64,000 nucleotides of DNA, from positions 3,596,001 to 3,660,000 of the forward strand of contig NZ_CP060789.1 in NCBI RefSeq assembly GCF_014489575.1. Reading direction: 5' to 3'. The translations under genes and the position numbers were made by a program. The notes below the pieces were generated by a model. That model was not told where the DNA came from. It saw nothing but the letters and a program-made list of their open reading frames with translations, and did no database searches. This document shows, in pieces, positions 43,465 through 50,471 of the stretch (the stretch's first letter is position 1; every line of letters starts with the position of its first letter). This DNA comes from Tessaracoccus defluvii. Lineage in GTDB: Bacteria > Actinomycetota > Actinomycetes > Propionibacteriales > Propionibacteriaceae.

Positions 43465-43579
43465 GGGCACGAATCTGGATGGATGGTGCACAACGCTCCG
43501 CTGAGCGGCGGCTGTGTGCATATCGCCGTAGCGGCGGCTTGAGCCAGATTTGTGTTCGGGGAGCCAGATTCGTGTACGC
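43465..43579 (-). repeat. Modular intergenic repeat, locus 3 copy 2
   Basis: Repeats the first 97 bases of copy 1 exactly at a spacing of 158 bp and then carries two, not three, right units (GCCAGATTTGTGTTCGGG and GCCAGATTCGTGTACG). The difference in unit number shows these units expand and contract. Confidence 0.85.
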
Positions 43580-43580
43580 C

Positions 43581-43682
43581 GTGCGTGGGTGCAGGCCCGA
43601 GACGGCGTGTCAGCGCGTGGGACTCAGGGCCGAGACGGCGTGTCAGCGCGTGGGTCTCAGGGCCGAGACGTCGTGCGCGTGG
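43581..43682. repeat. 33-bp tandem repeat spanning the end of the DinB-like gene
   Basis: A 33-bp unit starting CGAGACGGCGTGTCAGCGCG occurs at 43598-43630 and 43631-43663 with one mismatch, flanked by partial copies on both sides. On the minus strand the second unit holds the last codons and the TGA stop (43643-43645) of the adjacent gene, so its C-terminus including stop has been duplicated downstream. Confidence 0.85.
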
Positions 43683-44206
43683 TGCGCCAGCTCGTGCAGC
43701 AGGTAGCGGCCCAGCGTCTCCGCCGTGAATTCCGCACCGTCGCCGCGCCGTCCCGGCCACGTCCACTGGTCGCCGGTCGGTTCCGCGAACGAGTCCGCGG
43801 CCGCCTCGGCCCGCTCCCGGAGCAGGATCGACGTCACCTCGCCCGACGCCCGCCAGTACTCCTTCTCGGCTGCGGCCTCGTCCGCGTCCCACGAGTCGAA
43901 TTCGGCAACGGCGCCGTCCGCGTCGAGGATCGACTCGAGCCGCAGCCGCATCACCTCGCACACATCCGCCACGTGCTGCCCATACTCGACCGCCGACCAG
44001 GTGTGAGGCGTGGGTCGGGTGTGGCTGCCCGGCCGGTCAAGTGCGAGCCGGATCCGTTCGGCGAGTTCCTCGATCAGGGCGGGGAAGTCGTCGGTCTCCG
44101 GCCCCGAGGCGTTGAATCCGCACTCGTCGCACCGGCGGGTCAGCACCCAGAGCCAGTCCTTGGTGTCAGGTTCGATGTCGGCGGGAGGGGGCGCGTCGTC
44201 GGTCAT
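43643..44206 (-). CDS. DinB-like metal-binding protein
   Basis: A 187-residue helical protein of the DinB/mycothiol-dependent enzyme fold. An N-terminal CDECGF motif is seen near residue 25; the later HTWSAVEYGQHVADVCEV and LGRYLLHELAHHAHDV supply the three His-type ligands common in DinB proteins. Enzymatic role unknown; some relatives are thiol-dependent transferases. It overlaps the DNA ligase gene by 4 bases, so they are co-translated. The last codons lie in a tandem repeat. Confidence 0.78.
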   Translation of the reverse strand: MTDDAPPPADIEPDTKDWLWVLTRRCDECGFNASGPETDDFPALIEELAERIRLALDRPGSHTRPTPHTWSAVEYGQHVADVCEVMRLRLESILDADGAVAEFDSWDADEAAAEKEYWRASGEVTSILLRERAEAAADSFAEPTGDQWTWPGRRGDGAEFTAETLGRYLLHELAHHAHDVSALRPTR

Positions 44207-45207
44207 GCGGGCAGCCTAACGCCGGTCGACGTCCAGGAGGGGGCCGTCGCGGCCTCGACCGGCCGGACATCGGGGCGCAGCGCGCGCAGCACCGGCTGCC
44301 GGAGCACTCCGGCCGCCGACACCGTCAGGTAGCGCACCTGGACGCACAGCAGCGGCTCGACCCACCGTGTCCGCCGCAGCTCCGGACCCTCGGGCAGGGG
44401 GGCGAAGGGCGCATCGGCCCGCTCGGTGTCGCGCAGGACGGCGAGCAGCGCGTTCCGCTCGCCGTGGGATAGTCCTGACCCCACCCGGCCCAGCGGGTAG
44501 AGCACGGGATCGGCGTCGAAGGTCTCCTCGTCGGTCGCGTGCCCGATCCACACCGACCCCAGCTGCCGGTCGTCGCCCGACTCGGGAACCCAACCCCCGA
44601 TGACGGCGACCAGCTCGGCCCGGTGCGGGGTCTTGATCCAGTCGACGCTCCGGGTGCCCGGCAGGTACAGCGACCCGCGGCGCTTGCTCATCACTCCCTC
44701 GAGGCCGGAGTCGAGCGTGAAGGCGGCCACCGTCTCCGCGTCGTCGTACGTCTCCGACAGCCGCCAGCCGAGCCGGATGAGGTCGAGCTGCTCGAGCAGC
44801 TGACGGCGCTCGGTCAGTGGGCGCGACGTCAGGTCGTTGGCGCCAGCGCGGAGCAGATCGAAGGCCATGAACGTGGCAGGGCGTTCGCCGGCGAGCCGGG
44901 CGGCCCGGTTGGCGTCGCGCACGTGCATCCGCGGCGCGATCGCCTGCAGCGTGGGCACCCCGGTCGCCGGGTCGAGGACGATGATCTCGCCGTCGAAGAG
45001 CAGCCCGTCCGGCAGGCCCGCCGCGCCAGCGACGATCTCGGGGTACGCGGGCGTGATCTCCCGGCCGCTGCGGTTGTAGAGGATCAGCGTGCCGTCCCTA
45101 GTCTCGGCCAGGGCGCGGACGCCGTCCCACTTCACCTCATGCAGCCACTCGGGGCCGCTGGGTGGCTGCCCCGGAGTGGGCGTCGGCGTGGCGAGCATGG
45201 GACGCAT
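44203..45207 (-). CDS. ATP-dependent DNA ligase, standalone (LigC-like)
   Basis: A 334-residue ligase that seals DNA nicks via an adenylated Lys. The nucleotidyltransferase motifs are EVKWDGVRA (motif I, active-site Lys), FDGEIIV (III), EGVMSKR (IV) and DWIKTP (V), followed by the OB domain. ATG 45207 was chosen because the ligase domain starts directly after it; the longer open frame upstream is in the M20 gene. Neither a Ku gene nor primase/nuclease domains are present, so this resembles the accessory single-domain LigC-type ligases of Actinobacteria. Confidence 0.88.
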   Translation of the reverse strand: MRPMLATPTPTPGQPPSGPEWLHEVKWDGVRALAETRDGTLILYNRSGREITPAYPEIVAGAAGLPDGLLFDGEIIVLDPATGVPTLQAIAPRMHVRDANRAARLAGERPATFMAFDLLRAGANDLTSRPLTERRQLLEQLDLIRLGWRLSETYDDAETVAAFTLDSGLEGVMSKRRGSLYLPGTRSVDWIKTPHRAELVAVIGGWVPESGDDRQLGSVWIGHATDEETFDADPVLYPLGRVGSGLSHGERNALLAVLRDTERADAPFAPLPEGPELRRTRWVEPLLCVQVRYLTVSAAGVLRQPVLRALRPDVRPVEAATAPSWTSTGVRLPA

Positions 45208-45263
45208 GGCGCCATTGTGCCCTGCTCTGACAAGGTGCGCGGCGACGCCCACGGGGATCGACC

Positions 45264-46433
45264 TCAGGCCAGCTTGTCCAGCGCCAACTGGGCCAGCAGC
45301 CGTGCCCCGTCGTCCAGCACCGAGTCGTCGAACCGCGCGTACGCCGAGTGGTTGAACGGCGCCGTCGCAGGGTCGAGCTCCGGCGGGCAGGCCGACAGGC
45401 CGATGAAGCAGCCCGGCGCCTCCAGCAGCAGCCGCGAGAAGTCCTCGGCACCCGCCAGCGGGTGCGCCCAGCGGAGGTGACGCTCCTCGCCGAACAGGCG
45501 GGTCACGGTCTCCGCGACGACGTCGGCCTCCGCGTCGTCGTTGATCGTGACGGGGTACTGCTCCCGGAGGCTGAACTCGCCGACGACGCCGTGCGCCGAC
45601 GCGATGCCCTCGACGACCTGCGGGATCGTCTCGATCAGCTTGGCCCGGGCCTCGGTGGAGAAGGCCCGCAGCGTCGCCTCCAGACGACCCTCCTCCGGAA
45701 TGACGTTGTCGGTGGTGCCCGCCTGCAGGAGGCCGACGGTGACGACGACCGGATCCTGCACGTCGAAGCGGCGCGTGACCATGGTGTGCAGCGCGGTGGT
45801 GATCTCGGCCAGCGCCGGCACGGGATCCGCGGCGCGGTGGGGCGTCGAGCCGTGCCCGCCGCGGCCCACCACCCGGACCCGCGCGGTGTCCGACGACGCC
45901 ATGACGGTGCCCGGCTTCGTCGTGAAGGTGCCGCACGGATCGATGGCTGACCACACGTGGATGGCGTAGACCCAGTCAGGGCGCGAGCCGGCCACATCCA
46001 GCAGGCCCTCCTCCAGCATGTAGCGGCAGCCGTCGACCCCCTCCTCGCCCGGCTGGAACATGAAGATGACGTCGCCGGCGAGCTCGTCGCGGCGGGCGCA
46101 GAGCTCGTGCGCGGCGCCGACCAGCATCGACATGTGCAGGTCGTGGCCGCACGCGTGCATGTTCCCGTTGGTCGACGCGTAGTCGAGGCCGGTCAGCTCC
46201 TCGACGGGCAGCGCGTCCATGTCCTCGCGCAGCAGCACCACGGGCCTCTTGCCCTCGGTCGGGCGGCCGCCGCGCAGGACGCCGACGACCGAGGTCACCG
46301 TCGTGCCCAGCGTGATCTCCAGCGGCAGCCCCTCGAGCGCCTCGAGGACCCGGGCCTGGGTCTGCGGCAGCTGCAGGCCGACCTCGGGGATCTGGTGGAG
46401 TTCTCGACGGAGGGCGACAAGATCGATGCTCAT
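45264..46433 (-). CDS. M20-family amidohydrolase
   Basis: A 389-residue zinc aminoacylase/carboxypeptidase-like enzyme. Metal-binding motifs are NMHACGHDLHMSM, FQPGEEGVDG (catalytic Glu) and GAEDFSRLL; GRGGHGSTPHRAADP is the dimerisation-domain His motif. This matches hippurate hydrolase/IAA-amino acid hydrolase-type M20D proteins; the amide substrate is unknown. ATG 46433 is the first start after the preceding gene's start region. It lies 56 bp upstream of the ligase on the same strand. Confidence 0.9.
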   Translation of the reverse strand: MSIDLVALRRELHQIPEVGLQLPQTQARVLEALEGLPLEITLGTTVTSVVGVLRGGRPTEGKRPVVLLREDMDALPVEELTGLDYASTNGNMHACGHDLHMSMLVGAAHELCARRDELAGDVIFMFQPGEEGVDGCRYMLEEGLLDVAGSRPDWVYAIHVWSAIDPCGTFTTKPGTVMASSDTARVRVVGRGGHGSTPHRAADPVPALAEITTALHTMVTRRFDVQDPVVVTVGLLQAGTTDNVIPEEGRLEATLRAFSTEARAKLIETIPQVVEGIASAHGVVGEFSLREQYPVTINDDAEADVVAETVTRLFGEERHLRWAHPLAGAEDFSRLLLEAPGCFIGLSACPPELDPATAPFNHSAYARFDDSVLDDGARLLAQLALDKLA

Positions 46434-46514
46434 GGAACCTTGTCTACCGCATGGCGGGCGGACGATCGACGCGGGTCCGCCTGGCGCTTTGGGTCGCTCG
46501 GCAACAATGGGCCC

Positions 46515-47207
46515 ATGGCACAACCGACGACGCCCCTGCCTGACATGCTGAACCACATCGCGAACTCGGAGGATCCGGAGCAGTCGCTGCAGCAGTTCCA
46601 GGCGGAACTGACGCGCTTCCGACTCGAGTACGACTGCGGCATGGAGGAGGTCGCCACGAAGATCGGCAACCTGCAGCGGGAGTTCGACCGGACGCACCAG
46701 TACAAGCCCATCGAGCACGTCAAGACCCGGCTGAAGTCGATGGAGTCGCTGGTCGCCAAGGCCCGCCGGCTGGACTGCCACGACCTGGTCGAGGTCAGGG
46801 AGCAGATCCGCGACGTGGCCGGCATCCGCGTGGTCTGCACCTTCGTCGAGGACATCTACCGCGTGGCGGACATGCTCGTGCAGCAGCCGGACATCACGCT
46901 GCTCACCAGGAAGGACTACGTCGCCAACCCGAAGGCGAGCGGCTACCAGAGCCTGCACCTGATCGTGTCGGTGCCGGTGTACCTCTCGGACAGGTCCATC
47001 GAAGTGCCCGTCGAGATCCAGCTGCGGACGATCGCCATGGACTTCTGGGCCAGCCTCGAGCACCAGATCCACTACAAGTACGACGGGCAGGTGCCAGAGC
47101 CTCTGCGCATGGAACTGCGCGAGGTCGCGGAGTCGGCAGCCGTCCTCGACCGGCAGATGGGGCGGCTCCGCGACGAGGTCCGCTCGCTGGGCCCGACCCA
47201 GGGCTGA
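46515..47207 (+). CDS. Small alarmone synthetase (RelA/SpoT synthetase domain only)
   Basis: A 230-residue (p)ppGpp synthetase without hydrolase or ACT/TGS domains, as in YjbM/YwaC (RelQ/RelP) proteins. Motifs: HVKTRLKSMESLVAKA, RDVAGIRVVCTFVEDI (nucleotide-binding and Mg), NPKASGYQSLHLIV, and VEIQLRTIAMDFWASLEHQ with the catalytic Glu. ATG 46515 was chosen for the family start. It would raise alarmone in response to transcriptional, not ribosomal, cues. Divergent from the M20 gene. Confidence 0.93.
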   Translation: MAQPTTPLPDMLNHIANSEDPEQSLQQFQAELTRFRLEYDCGMEEVATKIGNLQREFDRTHQYKPIEHVKTRLKSMESLVAKARRLDCHDLVEVREQIRDVAGIRVVCTFVEDIYRVADMLVQQPDITLLTRKDYVANPKASGYQSLHLIVSVPVYLSDRSIEVPVEIQLRTIAMDFWASLEHQIHYKYDGQVPEPLRMELREVAESAAVLDRQMGRLRDEVRSLGPTQG

Positions 47208-47227
47208 CAACCGCCCACGTCGTCTGT

Positions 47228-47256
47228 TAATCTGATATCAATTAGATATCAGATTA
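47228..47256. promoter_or_regulatory. Perfect 29-bp palindrome upstream of the SPFH gene
   Basis: TAATCTGATATC (47228-47239) and GATATCAGATTA (47245-47256) are perfect reverse complements around AATTA. The site is 86% A+T in GC-rich DNA and ends 10 bp before the start codon, directly against the GGAG ribosome-binding site, so a bound protein would block transcription or translation. A ribbon-helix-helix gene is the second gene of this operon. Confidence 0.8.
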
Positions 47257-47266
47257 GGAGAGTGTG

Positions 47267-48240
47267 ATGACTCAATCCCCATCCCGGTCGACGAGGCCTC
47301 CGTCGGCGGCGAGGCTGCAGGCCGGCCCGTCGGGCACAGCGGCACCCGCGTGGTGATCGACGAGCGGACCGCCTGGTCCATGTCCGGCGCCCTGGCGCTG
47401 CTGATCGCACTGGCCCTCCTCGCCTTCGGTGTGTGGACCATCATCGACGCCGCCATCGCCGACGACGCCGGTCGCGACGTCAGCGGCTGGCTCGTCACCC
47501 TCGGCATCCTCGCCTTCCTCCTGTCCATGCTCGTCACGAGCTCCCTGACGATCGTCTCGCCAGGTGACACCAAGGTCACGCAGTTCTTCGGCCGCTACCT
47601 CGGCACCATCCGCAAGCAGGGCCTGCTGATGACAGTGCCGCTGACCACCAAGAAGAAGGTCTCCGTCAAGGTCCGCAACTTCGAGACCAACGAGCTCAAG
47701 GTCAACGACGCCGACGGCAACCCCATCAACATCGCCGCCATCGTCGTGTGGCAGGTGGCCGACACGGCCAAGAGCGTCTTCGCCGTCGAGGAGTACGAGA
47801 ACTTCGTGACGGTGCAGGCCGAGTCCGCGCTGCGTCACGTCGCCACCTCCCACCCGTACGACTTCGCCGATCCCGGCGAGGAGAGCCTGCGCGGGTCCAC
47901 CGACCTGGTCTCGCGGGAGCTCGCCGATGAGGTCGCGGCTCGCATCACGATCGCGGGGCTCGAGGTCGTCGAGACGAGGATCTCGTCGCTGGCCTACGCG
48001 CCCGAGATCGCCCAGGCGATGCTCCAGCGGCAGCAGGCCTCCGCCGTCCTGTCGGCCCGCAGCAAGATCGTCGAGGGCGCCGTCGGGATGGTCGAGCAGG
48101 CCCTCGAGCGGCTCGAGCGCGACGACATCGTCTCCCTCGACGACGAGCGCAAGGCCGCGATGGTGTCGAACCTGCTGGTCGTGCTCTGCTCCGACTCCCG
48201 CTCGACGCCCGTCATCAACACCGGGACCCTCTACGGGTGA
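47267..48240 (+). CDS. SPFH/stomatin-like membrane protein (apparent frameshift near start)
   Basis: An SPFH-domain protein of about 324 residues. The ORF starting at GTG 47350 lacks a ribosome-binding site; ATG 47267, behind AGGAG, reads MTQS then runs out of frame. Adding one C to TCCCCAT (47277-47280) joins MTQSPIPVDEASVGGEAAGR to VVIDERTAWSMSG, which is the likely product. Two hydrophobic segments (about 40-65 and 75-95) anchor it; the SPFH domain follows with SLTIVSPGDTKVTQFFGRYL and a C-terminal coiled coil. Flotillin-like scaffold; partner unknown. Confidence 0.82.
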
Positions 48241-48467
48241 TGGTGGATCCCGAGGAGCAGGCGGGGCAGGATCGGGCGCGCAAGGAGCGCAAGTCGATCC
48301 TGCTCCGCCTCGACCCCGCCGTCCATGAGGCGCTCGCCAAGTGGGCGGCCGACGACCTCCGCAGCCTGAACGCGCACATCGAGCTGCTGCTGCGCGACGC
48401 GCTGCGCAAGTCGGGGCGCGACGTGAAGGCCGCGCCCATCCGACGGCCCGGCCGGCCGAAGGCATAA
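48240..48467 (+). CDS. Small ribbon-helix-helix (Arc-like) DNA-binding protein
   Basis: A 75-residue protein. RKSILLRLDPAVHEALAKWA is the beta-strand and first helix of a ribbon-helix-helix domain, and DDLRSLNAHIELLLRDAL is the second helix; the C-terminus (RRPGRPKA) is basic. ATG 48240 overlaps the SPFH stop by one base (TGATG). A protein of this type could be a dimer binding the palindrome at 47228-47256 (inference). Confidence 0.8.
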   Translation: MVDPEEQAGQDRARKERKSILLRLDPAVHEALAKWAADDLRSLNAHIELLLRDALRKSGRDVKAAPIRRPGRPKA

Positions 48468-48549
48468 CCCGGACCGGCCGGTCCGCGGCCCTCCGCTGCG
48501 ATGTGGACGGCGCCGTGGCGGGTCCGCGGCGCTGCCTAGACTCGCCGCC

Positions 48550-49718
48550 ATGTCACTGACGCCAGGGGCCCCGTCCGCAGCGGTCGCCCGGCTCCAGCCG
48601 TTCGGCGCGACGATCTTCGCCGAGATGTCCGAACTCGCGCACGCCCACGGCGCCGTCAACCTCGGGCAGGGGTTCCCCGACTGGGACGGGCCGCCCCGCA
48701 TGCTGGAGATCGCCCGCGAGCAGATCGCCCTCGGCAACAACCAGTACCCGCCCGGCAGGGGTCTGCTCGATCTGCGCCGGGCCATCTGTGAGGACCGTGC
48801 CAGGAACTTCGACCTCGAGTACGACCCGGAGGCCGAGGCTCTGGTGACGGTCGGCGCCACGGAGGCCATCGCGGCCACCATCCTCGGGCTCGTCGAGCCC
48901 GGCTCTGAGGTGATCCTCATCGAGCCCTACTACGACTCCTATGCCGCCGCCGTCGCCCTCGCGGGCGCCCGCCGCGTCTCCGTGCCGCTGGTGCAGGCCG
49001 GCAGCGGCTTCCGGCTGGACGGCGACGCCCTGCGTGCCGCCGTCACCGACGACACCGCGCTGATCGTGGTCAACAGCCCGCACAACCCCACCGGGACCGT
49101 GTTCGGGGAGGAGGACCTGGCGGTCATCGCCGACGTCGCCGTTGAGCATGACCTGCTCGTGCTCGCGGACGAGGTCTACGAGCGGCTCGCCTTCGACGCG
49201 CCGCACGTCCCATCGCGGGGCTCCCCGGCATGGGGTCGCGCACCGTCACGGTCTCGAGCGCCGGGAAGTCGTTCAACGTCACCGGGTGGAAGGTCGGCTG
49301 GGCGCTCGCGAGCCAGCCGCTGCTCGACGGCATCCTCGCGGCCAAACAGTTCCTCACCTTCTCGGGCGGGGCGCCGTTCCAGCCCGCCGTCGCCCACGCC
49401 CTGCGCCACGAGGGGGAGTGGGTGGCGGGGCTGCGGGCGACGCTGCGCGACAACCGCGACCGGCTGTCGGCCGCGCTCACCCGCGCGGGCCTGCGCCCGT
49501 TCCGATCCGAGGGTACGTACTTCGTCTGCGCCAGGGTCGAGGGCGACGCCATCGACTACTGCCGGGAACTGCCGGAGTCGGTCGGCGTCGCGGCCATCCC
49601 CGTCACGGCGTTCGTCGACGAGCCCGGCCCGTGGCGCGACATCGTCCGCTTCGCGTTCTGCAAGACGGATTCCGTGCTCGACGAGGCCATCGCCCGGCTA
49701 ACCGCTCAGCACCGGTAG
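48550..49718 (+). CDS. PLP-dependent class I/II aminotransferase (apparent frameshift)
   Basis: An aminotransferase of about 389 residues. It starts at ATG 48550; family motifs include NLGQGFPDWDGPPRML, NPHNPTGTVF-type (NSPHNPTGTVFGEEDL) and VLADEVYERLAF. Then CACGTCCCATCG is one C short (run at 49209-49211), and homology continues in the -1 frame with GSRTVTVSSAGKSFNVTGWK, holding the PLP-binding Lys in SSAGKS. Best matches by pattern are methionine/kynurenine/DapC-like transaminases; the exact substrate is uncertain. Its end overlaps the convergent nitrilase-family gene by 21 bases. Confidence 0.85.
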
Positions 49719-50468
49719 CGCCATCCTCACCGCGGAGGCCGCCGTCGGGTCGATGTCGACGAACGCCAGCTCCTCGGCCGTCCCGAGCTCGAGCAGCACC
49801 CGCCCCGTAGGTTCGATGACCATCGAATGACCGACGCCGGTCGGGCGACCGGGCCGCTCCGGGTCGCCCGCGGCGGCCTGGTCGACGGCGACCACGAACG
49901 CCGTCGAGTCCATGGCGCGGGCGGTCGCCAGCGTCGTCCACTGCCTGGTCTTCTCCGGGCCGGGGGCCCACGACGCGGCCACCAGGATCACCTGGGCGCC
50001 GCCGGCTGCCAGGGTGCGGAACTGTTCCGGGAATCGCACGTCGTAACAGACGGTGAGGCCGACGGACGTCCCCGCGAGGTCGACGGAGACCAGCTCTGCG
50101 CCGGGGGCGATGTGGTCCGACTCGCGGTGGCCGAGCGCGTCGAACAGGTGCACCTTGTCGTAGCGCGCCTCGGCCGCCCCGGCGACCAGCAGGGTGTTGT
50201 ACACCCGGCCGTTGGGCGCAGTGGTGAACATGCCGACGGCGATCGTCACGCCCAGCTCGCTGGCCAGGCCCCGGACCGCGCCGGCCCAGGGACCGTCCGC
50301 CGGCTCCGCGACCTCGGCGGAGGCGCGCTCGAAGGAACACATCGTCGCCTCCGGGAAGACGACCAGGTCGGCGCCGCCCTCGGCCGCCCGCCGCGCCCAG
50401 TCGGCTACGGCACGCAGGTTCGCGGCCGGGTCGGTCGTGGAGCGGAGCTGGGCCAGGGCGACGCGCAC
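49698..50468 (-). CDS. Carbon-nitrogen hydrolase (nitrilase superfamily)
   Basis: A 256-residue amidase of the nitrilase superfamily. The catalytic triad is visible in order: Glu in VVFPEATMCS, Lys in YDKVHLFDALG, and Cys in LTVCYDVRFPEQFR. It is close to the omega-amidase/Nit1-type branch by these motifs. Adjacent to an aminotransferase of the KAT/GTK type, it could hydrolyse alpha-keto acid amides formed by that enzyme, which is inference. Confidence 0.88.
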   Translation of the reverse strand: MRVALAQLRSTTDPAANLRAVADWARRAAEGGADLVVFPEATMCSFERASAEVAEPADGPWAGAVRGLASELGVTIAVGMFTTAPNGRVYNTLLVAGAAEARYDKVHLFDALGHRESDHIAPGAELVSVDLAGTSVGLTVCYDVRFPEQFRTLAAGGAQVILVAASWAPGPEKTRQWTTLATARAMDSTAFVVAVDQAAAGDPERPGRPTGVGHSMVIEPTGRVLLELGTAEELAFVDIDPTAASAVRMALPVLSG

Positions 50469-50471
50469 GGC

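Noticed and set aside
43189..43542. Open frames through the locus 3 repeats
   Set aside because: Same reason; the sequence is explained by the repeat family and the protein would be low complexity with duplicated segments.
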